From Lepas anatifera (lineage: Eukaryota; Arthropoda; Thecostraca; Lepadidae): DNA of 64,000 bases. The notes under the pieces are model-generated. The model was not told the origin of the DNA. It searched no databases and was given only the letters and a program-made list of their open reading frames with translations. Positions 11,132 to 21,429 of the stretch are shown here, in pieces. The stretch lies in the NCBI GenBank assembly GCA_034440635.1, contig JAOTON010002073.1, positions 1,587,001 through 1,651,000 on the forward strand. Reading direction: 5' to 3'. Each line of letters starts with the position of its first letter. Within the stretch, counting starts at the first letter, position 1. The translations under genes and the position numbers were made by a program.

Positions 11132-11634
11132 CTATACGGACCTAACATAGGGTATCACAGCAGATTTGAAACTGGCCACCTGCTCGTTAAACATATCTAT
11201 CCGAGGACATCTCCTCAAGAATTCAGTAACAGACCGCGGTACTCTGCCGAATACCCCCTCCTTCACCGTGCTAACTCTAGCGTAGGGCACACTCAATAGT
11301 TGGTTTTTTCTCCCTCTTATTGCCGGCACATGTAGAGGAAAACGTTCAAGAAGAATCGACGAGTCTTTCATGCCTCTATGAACTTTAAAGGCAAACATAA
11401 CGTCATGTTGTAAAAAAAACGGGCGGTGAGCGATGTTGCTCCATGGTGTGACAATAAATCATTGTAAGCAAGGGAGCCACATGCACTGCGACGAGGAACG
11501 TTTGCGCTAAGCCACATAAGGTATTTATGCTGGACACGCTCGAATCGGTTCAAATGAATTCGTGCAGCCCCCGCCCATATAACACTGCAGTACTCCAGTA
11601 TCGACCTTACATGCGCACAGTAAGATGCCCACAC
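11132..11634 (-). pseudogene. C-terminal part of the LINE ORF2, frame-broken
   Basis: The first segment (11368-11634) reads YCAHVRSILEYCSVIWAGAA then FERVQHKYL, the standard post-RT block of Jockey/CR1-type proteins. The second (11132-11398) is in another frame and reads from MFAFKVHRG to the end, with a VPAIRGRKNQLLSVPYARV segment. The change of frame near 11380-11400 follows an A/T run. Confidence 0.8.
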
Positions 11635-12805
11635 GGAGGACGGACTGATCCCTCCACCCGGGCCACGTCCACCCCGAGCTTTTTGGAATGATCAAATCAA
11701 AAGACCGAGAAATTTTTTTCGCTTTTTTCACAACTGAATTTATATGAGGTGCAAAGGTGAGTTTTTGATCCAGAATGACACCGAGGTCCCTGGTGGTGTC
11801 CACGTGCTCAAGGGCCGTGTTTCCAACGAAATATGTCGTCTGAATTGGTTGTTTTTTTAGGGTCATTCTGAATGAATTGCATTTTGTAGGGCTCAAATTT
11901 AGCTTCCAGGAATGGGACCATCTACACAGTTGATTTAGGTCATCTTGCAAGATAGCCGCATCACTTTTGCAGGAAATTTTTCGAAATATCTTGACATCAT
12001 TAGCAAACATGAGACAGTGAGAATTCATTCGGGCCGGAAGGTCATTGATGAACATGGCGAACATGAGTGGAGACAACAATCCGCCCTCCGGCGTGCCCGA
12101 GAGCACATCTGCCCACTCGGAGCTTTTCCCATTGACTATCACACGTTGCTGTCGGTCATGAAGGTAAGAAGATAGCCAATTTAGAGCCGATCCTGTTATA
12201 TGATACGAATGACTAAATTTATGAACCATAAGCGAATGATTAACACTCTGGAAGGCTGCGGTGAAATCTGTATACACACAGTCCGTCTGCAATCCTTTTT
12301 CTATTGATTGCCATGCATCGGCCATCAACGTAGCGAGATTGGTCGCGCAGGACCGTCGCTCCATGAACCCGTGCTGATGATCGGACATGGCTGGCCGTAC
12401 ATGGCGTAGCAGAGACGTACATGCAACTTTTTCTAGAGTCTTTCCAAAGAGAGGAATGAGCGAAACTGATCTATAGTTGGTCGGGTTCTTATTGCTGCCC
12501 TTTTTATGGATGGGTACTATATTTGCCTGTTTCCACTTTTTTGGAAATACACCCTTGGCCAAAGACAAATTGAAAATTTTGTTCAGGGGCGTGGCAAGTT
12601 CATCATAAGACTCGTGAATAATCCGTGCACTAATTCCGTCAGGCCCACATGCTTTGTTTACAGGTATTTCATTCAGTATGTTTCGGACCATGTCCTCTGT
12701 GCACTCTATCTCTGACAAGACAGGTAATTCATACACTGGTGGCTCTGGATACGGGTGTGCGACGTGAGGGTCAGTAAACGTGCTAGCAAAGGCTTGATTT
12801 AACAC
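11635..12805 (-). pseudogene. Reverse transcriptase domain of the Jockey-like LINE, inactive
   Basis: The domain order is KACGPDGISARII, then KKWKQANIVPIHKKG, NYRSVSLIPLFGKTLEK, HQHGFMERRSC, DFTAAFQSVNHSLM, SGTPEGGLLSPLMFAMFIND, MFANDVKIF and TTRDLGVILDQKLTF. These are the usual RT blocks 1-7 of non-LTR elements. The catalytic A-D-D box is A-N-D (near 11994-12005), one transition away from the norm, so an essential Asp is missing. The common SGVPQGSVL motif is SGTPEGGLL. A frameshift follows near 11690, after FDLIIPK. The protein would have copied LINE RNA at a nicked target. This copy cannot. Confidence 0.9.
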
Positions 12806-12829
12806 ACTGGCCTTCTTTTTTCGTCAGTA

Positions 12830-13410
12830 ATAGTAACATCTTCGCTAACTAAGACAGAAAGACTCCTATTTCCTACCTTTAGACACTTCAAAAACGACCA
12901 GAACCGTTTAGGGTTTGTTGTGAAATCATGTGTGAGTCCTGCAAGGTATTCACCATATTTAGAACTTGCTAAGTTTTTAAAATTACTTCTTGCCTGCCTG
13001 AACTGGGTTACCACAATTTCATTTCTGTTGCGCCTTAGCTGCCTGAACGCAGCCTCTTTTTCCTTACGGGCTTCCCTGAGCTCTCGAGCAAACCAAGGTG
13101 GAAACTTTCGTTTGATTTGAATTACAGGAATATAATCGGCTATTGCAGCTTGAAGTAAACAATAAAACATTTCAACAGCTTCGTCAACGTCATCAACATC
13201 AAGCACAGACCACGAGATTAACTGGAGAGCTCGTCTTAGCCCGTTGAAGTCTGCATGCTTGTAGTCAAAAGCAGTGTTCCTACTGACGAGTGGCACCCCA
13301 ATTTTCACTGCTTTCACTGAACACACTGTTTCACGGTGGTCGGACTTAAAGATTCCGTCTATGCATAATGTAAAAACTCTGGAAACGACAAATCTGCAAG
13401 CGTCATTCAT
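12830..13410 (-). pseudogene. Endonuclease-to-RT linker of the Jockey-like LINE
   Basis: The segment begins near the last endonuclease motif (a SDHRETVCSV stretch; S-D-H is the conserved catalytic box end). It continues PPWFARELREARKEKEAAFR, then FRQARSNFKNLASSKYGEYL and NPKRFWSFLK. This order is diagnostic of the region between endonuclease and RT in Jockey-type ORF2. A frameshift of one base near 12820 separates it from the RT frame. Confidence 0.85.
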
Positions 13411-13430
13411 TTTGAGGTTAAGTCAATGCT

Positions 13431-16400
13431 GAGGCCACTAGAGGTTACCGAAGATCACGCTTTCGAAATTGTTTGTGTCTATAACTTTCGAACGGAGCAA
13501 GATACGGTGTAATTTGTTCATAGCTAGTTTAATTCATAGCTAATGTAATTTAACTCACAGCTAATGTAATTTGAGCATGATTAGATAATGCGGTCGATAT
13601 GCAAAACGACCTTTAAATGGCATTGGTTTACCTTGAACTAAGGTCAAGGTCATACTGTGACGTCAGTGGACAGCCATGTTCTACATCGCAAAGAATGCGA
13701 GAAGCGGAAGAGAGATCATCTTGAAAATGGCGTTCCAAAGTTTGAAAGAGAGGGCCCAGAAGTCTCAACGTTGTATTTGATGTTGAAAACACACTGAGGT
13801 AGTTGCAGCCAAGATTTTTGTCAACTTCGACGAAACAGCTCGATACTATCCGGATATAAATTTGTGACCGGAACTTTTGGATGCCCAGTGATCGGGTAAA
13901 CACGCGGCCGTATCGCCCTTCCCATCGCATGGCGTCAAGTACTGCCAGCGGGGGGGTAAGGGGTTAGGGGGCACCACTGCTGGACCTCCTGCCCGCTAAT
14001 GAGTTATCTAACACTATTAGCCACCCCTTTCACCCGCTGTCAACCATCTTTGAATACGTCATTAGCTCCCTAGTCTTTATCCAAACTGTTTACCGCGAGG
14101 GGATGTCACAACAAATGAAAGGGCATGAACAATGCGTGGGTCGTTACTGACGTGTGTCAGAAATCCGGCAGTAATAAGACAAGCTCTTCCTGGCAAGCTC
14201 CACAACACCTCCGTAAACGGAGGGGTGCTTCAGCGCAAGCCGGGCAGGGCCCATGGTTTTTCTGCAATACTGGAAGTCCCTGAGCAATGCTTCTATAGAT
14301 TTGTTGCCTTTAAGTAGAGATTGAATAATTACCAAAACTGCAGGCAGCCAGACCATGCTGTTTTGACATTTTAATGGGATCCATACTAGCTATGCATAAT
14401 TGCTGTTTTACAGTATTACAGCCGTGTAGCCCAGAGCATGGACAGCACACTCAAAAGCATCAACGAATTCGAACATTAAGGTGCGGGGTTCGAATGTTGC
14501 ATTTCCTGAAATGGCTTCCTTCCCGCACTTTTCTTATGGCATTTCACACCTGCACAAGTTCAAAATGTCTCTGCCGGAGCTGGCACCAGAATTGGCATCT
14601 CTACACCCATATGCCAAAATACTGCATGCTTATTTTGTGACATTACAGTCGTCTCTCTGTGTCAGCTGCAGTGCTGGGGACAATTTCACCTCACCGGAGC
14701 CATCGGAGCCTCAAACACTCCTGTCTCTGTATCAGCCAGCCCGACCACGTCGAGCATGCCAGTACAGAGACCGGCGCCAGGGAAAATTTGTTTCCAGATG
14801 TAGAACCCCTCCTGTTGAAATCCATCCACGAATGCTTCACTCTGCCACAGCACCTGCAAGATGGAGCATAAGGAACAGAAATTATAAAATGGAAGACGAT
14901 ATGAACATGAAGCCAAGAATCGAACATTTTCACCCTCATAAGATTTTTGTTTATATGTTCGAGGTGTGTGCAGTTTGTGTGTGTTTTCTGTTTTACCAGT
15001 AATCTTTGCCCTCATCCTTACTCTACCTGGGAGTTGTGAGCCTATATATGCATGTACATACCTATGGCTGCAGTGACTCCTCCAGGTAGAATCCAGCCTT
15101 ATTTATCCTCACTTTTCCTCATCCTTACTGTCTCCTCCCATAGCTTTAATCACTCCATACCTACCCATCACAGCACTTTAAAAGCCCCTGAATAGTGTGG
15201 AAGTGTGGGTAATGTATGAAATATGAAAATGAAATGCCTGCCCTTCACCCAGACGTCCACCTAAGCGTGTACCCGGCCTGACCCCATCGGACCAGCTGCT
15301 GTTCAGGCCCACGTGACCTCCGCTGTCTGAAGCGTCGCGTTAATTGGACCAGTGCCCCGTCGTTCAATCGTCAGCCCGGGACTGTCTCGTTAATTGGCGA
15401 AGCTCTCGCAGCTGACGAGCGATGGTCTCGCAGTTGACGAGATCTCCACCGACGGCAGTGTCGCGGTAGAGCAGAGCTGTGTGAGACGCCAGTCAAACCG
15501 ATACGTTTGTCGCAAACGTCGGATATTCGAGCCTTCGGTGGATTCGAATTGAAAGCTCAGTGGTGCAGAAATCCTCGGACACGTTATTGCTGTAATATGA
15601 AATTTTTATCGTCGTTTCTGACAGGATTCCTTTCAAGTACCAGTCTCTATTGTTGCCCACGATGGTAGTGGATAAGACGGTCGATCCGAACCGAATATCC
15701 GAGAGAAGGGAGAACAATGGCTGAAAGACTAATGAATTTTTAAAGCCTGGGACATGTATATCCACACGGGAGTACATATTGGTAGCATGCAACTGTCAGT
15801 CATCAATAAATATTCTGGCCAAAACTGTTCGTCTCTAACAGGTGGCCTGAATGGGCGGACAATGAATGAATGGTCCTCTATGCTTAACTGTGCCATATGA
15901 GACCTCTGTGGAATTTAGAGAAGCCCCGGGGCAACGCATGCTGCTACAGTGGTTGCATGGTACGTGTAATATAGCGAAGCCTTAGGAAACATTCTCGATA
16001 AGGTGAATGCACTGCCAGTACTGAAATTTTCCCACGTGATGTACAGCCTCCTGCAATTGAATCTGTCACTGTAGGAACTTTTGTTATAGTGTGGGCGAAC
16101 TACTGCTTGCAGAGTCGGGATTCAACATACAGCTGGAGTATTTTGCTGCCAGCTATCGATTACGTACGCACTAACGCTCAGTAGCCTCATGTTTTAGAAA
16201 TTAATAGCAAAAACTCATTTGTCACGAGGTAGCCATTAAACATGTTTTCTGCCAATTATTTTCAAACTACGAACTCGGATCACAATTTTGGGAGAATATC
16301 TAAAGCCAGGGGCAAAACACACATGCTGTATATTTCATCAGGGTTGAGCGAGCAACAGTTGTCCAGAATTTATCCAAAAACTGCTGAGCCTAGTGCGTAC

Positions 16401-17249
16401 AGATTCAATTGCAGAGAGCTGTACTTACAACATTTGACTGCTCTTGGGACTTCCGCAGACGTACAACTCTTCCTGGGTGATTACCAGCCTCCATATGCGT
16501 GGGCCGCGGTGACGGTTTTTTCAGGCGAAGCTCTCCGCCTCGTTTGCTATCAAAGACTCCGGCAAACATCGATTCCAAGCGTGTCGAGCCACCGATATTA
16601 AAGACCAGCACAGGCTGAATGTCTGCCACCGGTCGGGCAGATGTATTTCAGTGAGCTCGGGTGGGCCATTACCGGCGAGCCGCGAACGGCGCGGCTGCCG
16701 GTGCCGATGCGGCGATCTGAGCCCGATCAGGCGTCGGCGCCGGCACCGGCTGACACGGGGCGTGGGAAAGGCCGCAGGCGCCGCCGCACGCAGCGCCGAC
16801 CGGCCGTGATGATGATGGCCACGAGCCGACGCTGCCCGCGAGCTGATTGATATGCCAGAAAGGTCAGAGTGACTCATCAGTTGCGCATTTGGACACTGCG
16901 AGCATATGTGTACAACGTGCGCTTTTGCGTGTCTAGCTGGGAATTTGAGTAGGACACGGGAGAGTTTTAAAGACGATCAAGGAAAATGTCTGATTTGTAA
17001 ACATGCTGAATATCCCGACAAGTCATGGGCTGTTTTTTATACAACACCGCTTGGGAAGGGGCGATCGGATCACCTTTCCCCTCCACTACCATACTCGAAC
17101 CCTACTCTACCATACCATACCATACTCGTTTGTAGGACTATGTGGGCATTCATCGCTTTCTTGCCATTTTTTCTGACGTTCTTCCGAACTTTTTACAATG
17201 TTGGTTTAGTCTAAATGTGCTGGCACATGAAGCTGTACATCTTCGTCGC
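13431..17249. other. No gene confirmed; mixed unique DNA
   Basis: Several open frames of 60-173 codons occur (the longest at 14481-15002), with no domain that I recognise and no consistent splice phase. 15240-15490 is moderately GC-rich. If the 5' exons of SCYL2 lie in this window, they would be expected in or before this stretch, but I could not identify one. Confidence 0.4.
16650..16860. promoter_or_regulatory. CpG-rich islet, possible promoter or 5' exon
   Basis: A compact block rich in CG dinucleotides (for example GCGCGGCTGCCGGTGCCGAT and GGCGCCGCCGCACGCAGCGC) in an AT-richer setting, 1.6 kb upstream of SCYL2 exon A and between the two divergent genes. A similar islet at 32440-32570 shares GGCGCGGCTGCCGG, so it may instead be a dispersed repeat. 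No core promoter element was identified. Confidence 0.25.
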
Positions 17250-17490
17250 AGCACTGACCAATACACCTTGCACTGACCAATGCACCCCACACTGAACAAT
17301 GCACCCCACAGTGAACAATGCATCTTACACTGACCAACGCACCTCGCACTGAGCAATGCACCTCGCACTTAGCAATGCACCTCGCCTGACCAATGACCTC
17401 ACTGGCAACACACCACCGGACCAATGATCGTGCTGATCAATGCACCTCGCCCCGACCAATGCATCTCGCTCTGAACAATACGCCCGTCAG
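17250..17490. repeat. Minisatellite, unit about 18-20 bp
   Basis: About a dozen degenerate head-to-tail copies of CACTGACCAATGCACCTCG. Open frames reading through it on the minus strand (repeats of CSVRGALVSV type) are artefacts. Confidence 0.85.
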
Positions 17491-17950
17491 TATCATGGGA
17501 GCATGGAGTACCCGCCCTGTGCAATGCAGTTGAAGAGAATTACCAGGACTGGATAGTAAAGACTGAATAGCCATGAAGATGATTAAGTAAACCAAACTTA
17601 TTTGGAGAATATTGCAATTATCTTGCGAAACGAAAATATATGATCTATTCCTCATTGCATAATATCTAGCAGGTGAATATAGTATTCTGCTTCATAGAAC
17701 CAATATTAAGTTGTATTATGCTCCTAGGTAAAAATAAATGCGTGTCAGTCTAGAGAAATTGGAAATGGGGTACAGGCAAGGTGCATGTGTTAACGCATGT
17801 ATACTAATTTATTTACTGCAGCTGCTGCATTTACTTCCCTTTTAAACCCAGCCCGCAAATGAAGCTGTTAGAAAGGACTGTGTCATGTGTAACTGATCTG
17901 ACGTGTCTTCACATTTCCGTGTCGGAAGGTCTCTTCCTGTTTGTGGCGCG

Positions 17951-18463
17951 CCCTCTGACATTTCTCTCTGTCTATGTCCGATCAGACCACGTCTGACATT
18001 TCTCTCTGTCTGTGTCCGATCAGACCACGTCTGACATTTCTCTCTGTCTGTGTCCGATCAGACCACGTCTGACATTTTCGTCTGTGTCCGATCAGACCAC
18101 GTCTGAATTTCTCTGTTGTGTCCGATCACCACGTCGACATTTTTTGTTGTGTCCGATTAGACCACGTCTGAATTTTCTCTTTTGTCCATCAGACCACGTC
18201 TGACATTTTTCTGTCTTGTTCATGACAGTTTTTTTGTTGTGTCGATGACCACTCTGACATTTTCTCTTCTGTGTCCGATAGACAACGTCTGACTTTCTCT
18301 GTTGTCCGATCAGACCACGTCTGACATTTCTCTGTCTGTGTCCGATCAGACCACGTCTGACATTTCTCTCTGTCTGTGTCCGATCAGACCACGTCTGACA
18401 TTTCTCTCTGTCTGTGTCCGATCAGACTACGTCTGACATTTCTCTCTGTCTGTGTCCGATCAG
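17951..18463 (+). repeat. 38-bp minisatellite built from the SCYL2 exon A splice acceptor
   Basis: About 14 head-to-tail units of 38 bp. Each has a pyrimidine tract (TTTCTCTCTGTCTGTGT), then CCGATCAG, then ACCACG. The last unit is the actual 3' splice site of exon A: CAG at 18461-18463 is followed by ACCACGGAGG, the first exon codons. Every intact unit therefore carries the same tract, AG and first six exon bases. Intact AGs occur near 17985, 18023, 18061, 18095, 18312, 18349, 18387 and 18425; units around 18120-18300 are decayed by indels. Because 38 is not a multiple of 3, upstream acceptors shift the frame, and the TGA in GTCTGAC is met within a few units. Confidence 0.9.
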
Positions 18464-18584
18464 ACCACGGAGGCTCTGTCCTTCCTGCACTACTCGGCGC
18501 ACGTGATACACCGCAACGTCTGTCCGGCCAGCGTCTTCATCACCAAGAAAGGAACCTGGAAACTGGCCGGTCTCGAGTTTGCAG
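18464..18584 (+). CDS. SCYL2: SCYL2-like pseudokinase, exon A (catalytic-loop region)
   Basis: A 121-nt exon (40 codons + 1 base) between CCGATCAG and GTAAGC. It encodes [20 protein letters not shown], then [20 protein letters not shown]. It matches the SCY1-like 2 kinase-like domain around the catalytic loop, where family members read (E)GLSFLH...H-x-N-L-C-P-E-N-I...W-K-I-x-G-F-D-F. The canonical HRD is HRN, the loop Asn is replaced (PASV) and DFG is LEF, so the phosphotransfer residues are absent, as expected for this pseudokinase family. SCYL2 (CVAK104) is known as a clathrin-coated-vesicle protein in endosome-Golgi traffic. The exon joins in phase to 27726. Exons for the N-lobe were not found. 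Confidence 0.92.
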
Positions 18585-19016
18585 GTAAGCTGGCAAGGTG
18601 CAAAAAATTTCCAGATTGATAAATGTACTCACTTTTTTCAACCAGCTTGAAGATAGCTTTCCTAAGATTTTCAAATTTACTTCTCTTTTTTGCCGTACAT
18701 TATGTGTTTACTAATAATAGCCTTATGCTACTAATTTTGACGTACTACGGCAAACCACTGTGGTCTCCCAAATTTCAATCATGAATCTATACGAGCTGCC
18801 TCCGCCACCAGCCCTAAAACGTTTGCGAATAAACGTAAAACAAAGTATTTAGTTAATAAAAATATACTATCATTGACCTCAAGGGGTGGACCACTAATGG
18901 AATGAGAATATGTATTTTATCGACCGTGATTGATGAAGGGATTTCCTCTTTCTGTGTTTTTCTAGCAGCTGTACATCCGTGGTGATTAGAAATAGTGTCT
19001 TTTTGTCATATGTTAG

Positions 19017-19019
<3 letters not shown>

Positions 19020-19062
<43 letters not shown>
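19020..19062. repeat. (TA)n microsatellite
   Basis: About 21 uninterrupted TA dinucleotides within the SCYL2 intron, roughly 0.4 kb after exon A. Confidence 0.98.
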
Positions 19063-19066
<4 letters not shown>

Positions 19067-19778
19067 TTAGAAATATATGGCAATGTTCAGTAGCCCTCTG
19101 TTAAAATAATCATATTTTACAATTTAGTAGGACATTGATTGCAACTTTGCAATGACTGTCAGCCTAAGGAAATCCCACCTGGCTCACTTCCAGAATATAT
19201 GGCTACGATTCAGGTGCAGTGGAAATAAATCTGTTCGGCCCCAGTGGGTTTTGTGCGTTTGGAAGCCAGAGTGCAGTGATTTTGCAGGCGGGATTAGATG
19301 GGATTAAGTTAGAACGGTCGGAAAGCTGCCGTCAGGTTGAAAAGAGTCAAGTCATGAAACTACCTCTATAAAATTGATATCACTCTGCTTATGTTTAATA
19401 CATATGTATAATGTATAAACATACATAAAATGAGGGTATTATTTTTTGGTTCTTCAATAAGGAAAGTTTTCTGAAAATAATTTGAGAGATGAGATTCTGC
19501 GAGATCTGGTACTTTTCTCTAATGCAGCAGATCTTACGAGCAAGCTCCGGACATTATGAGATCTCCAGCTATTTCTAGCTCAGGAAAATAGCGTAATCCA
19601 GTTGGGCAGGAAGTTTCCAGTGGAGCAGTCTGTCCACGCACGGCCCCAGACGGACATACTTACGACCGTGCTATTGGAAAGGCTGTGGGTTTGCTTCAGC
19701 ACTGGGGTAAACTTTGTCGCTTGTTTTCAGCATAGCTGGTCCCAAAGTAAAATGTTTGTTACCAGAATACGTTATTCG

Positions 19779-19952
19779 CATTGGTGGATCCTGATTATCG
19801 TTTCGGGAGAACGGGGGGGCGGCTGGGGTAGTCAATCCTACCCCACTGCTACTCCGGAAAACCTCTTTATGTGTTACTACTATGGGTACTCAGAAATTTC
19901 CGGCGTGGGGGGGGGTTGAGCCCAAAGCAGTCCCCCCTTGTATCCACCATTG
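19779..19952 (+). mobile_element. MITE, CAGTGGTGGATCC family, copy 1
   Basis: The left end CATTGGTGGATCCTGATT and the right end CCTTGTATCCACCATTG are inverted repeats. The interior contains AATTTCCGGCG, a G run, then TTGAGCCC. The same plan is seen at 38422-38583. It is 174 bp with no coding capacity. Confidence 0.75.
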
Positions 19953-20159
19953 ATTATCTGCAACAAACCAACAGTCATCTCCGTATTACACTTCGGATAC
20001 GAAGTAAGATGGGTGATTGACGTCCGGCTAAGTAGTGCTGTCCAGCACAGCCCTAGAAGAACAGTTCATTTCAGATCATTATCTGACTACCATCCTCGCT
20101 TGTGACATTATGCTTGGCGGATGGAGGCATCATTTATACAACGTATTCAATAGGCCACT

Positions 20160-20460
20160 TCCAATCAGGGGCGGCCGCAGATCCGAGATTTGGGGGCCCA
20201 AACCCATGTCTGCATCTCCTCCTGGGGGAGGGGGTGGGACGTGCAATTTGTGTGCTCGACAGACCTAGTATAAGCTACCTCTCCAAGTACATGATCGCTC
20301 TCCTGGGGGGGATGGGGTGGGAGCGAAGATTTTTTCGACAGACCTAGTGTCAACACCTTTTTAAAACAAAATCCGGCGTTTGGGGGCCAAAAGATAGTTT
20401 GGCCTCCCTCCAGCGCTTTGGGGGAGGGCCATGGCCGGAATGCTTCCAATGTCTCCCAAA
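20160..20460. mobile_element. Possible MITE-like GC-rich repeat
   Basis: It starts CAGGGGCGGCCGCAGATCC and contains two similar halves (CTCCTGGGGGAGGGGGTGGG then CGACAGACCTAGTATAAG; and CTCCTGGGGGGGATGGGGTG then CGACAGACCTAGTGTCAA), so it is at least an internal duplication. No clean inverted terminus was found on the right. A second GGGGCGCAGCCAG-type end lies at 20605. Confidence 0.35.
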
Positions 20461-21429
20461 AGTTTTTACACCATGTATTATTCCTTAATGCAGTATGAGT
20501 ACTACAGATAGAAGAATTAAAGCACGGCTTAAGCCTTGGTAGTCGGTATTTGCGGAAAGCAAAGGCCTATTCTGCCTATTTTGAAAACAAGTCTCTTCGA
20601 CCAGGGGCGCAGCCAGAGCTTTGTATGGGGGGCACACCAACTTTTAAGGGGCACCCCGGGGAAAAAGGGCACTTTTAACGTAACCTTAAAATTTACTAAA
20701 TCTCTGTTTATATAATTTTTGGGCATCTTTGGTTCAATATAAATGCAAAGAAATCATTGACGGAGAAGGAAAACTCGATTAAAACCGAAAAAGGAACGAA
20801 ATATCACCAAAATGTATGGAAGTAGCCAAACACTACTTTTTGGATAGATTTAAGGGCAGCCAACTCATGAAGTACTTAACATCAGAGAAATCAGCGGGCA
20901 TGTGATATCTGTTCATGTGCAGGTTAAAGCATATTGAGTCGAAAATTTTTCTGTTATGCCACTTGTTTTGTCGTGACGAGTGAGCCCTAGCTGAATGCGG
21001 ATTAGTTCCTTGCCTCCCACATCGCCGTGGGACGAGGAGTAGTATAGTGTCTTTGGAAGAACACATTTTGCTGCCGGAAAATTTGGGAGATACCTTTGAA
21101 CGCGTTTATTAAGTTCCACATTCGCAAGGCTCGGTCCCGTTAGGTAAATAAAGGTGAACAGGCCGGTGGTTTGGATGGGGATGGTGTGACAGGGCTGAAA
21201 ATTGTGAAAACTATTTTTCATCTAAATTAATTAGAAATCCTGGTTTAGGGGACTGTGCTCTGGCTCGGGCACATGCCTTTTATCATCCCTTCCCAGAATC
21301 CACCAGTATAATAAGCAATTTTATAACCAGGGGTGCCTAGGTATCACAAGCCGTTTTGAGATTCCTATTCCCCGTTGCTTCGTTTTACAAGGGGAGTTTC
21401 CATTGGGTTCTCATTCCCAATCTATTCAA

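Larger units (their letters stand above)
10921..13430 (-). mobile_element. 5'-truncated Jockey-like non-LTR retrotransposon (LINE)
   Basis: The minus strand encodes, in order, the endonuclease-to-RT linker (12799-13410), the reverse transcriptase (about 11640-12805) and the C-terminal region (11132-11634), separated by frameshifts. The 3' end near 10921 carries a short TGAAA-type tandem tail, as expected for this LINE group. Almost the whole endonuclease is missing, so the copy is 5'-truncated. Jockey clade is my best guess; CR1 is possible. Confidence 0.88.

Noticed and set aside
12506..12715. Plus-strand open frame inside the Jockey-like LINE
   Set aside because: It is an antisense shadow of the reverse transcriptase reading frame.
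14481..15002. 173-codon plus-strand open frame
   Set aside because: No recognisable domain, no splice support and composition like the surroundings; it could not be matched to the missing SCYL2 N-lobe.
17951..18463. Regular 38-bp repeats that could be mistaken for a CRISPR array
   Set aside because: There are no spacers: the units are directly contiguous, and the setting is a eukaryotic intron ending in a splice acceptor.
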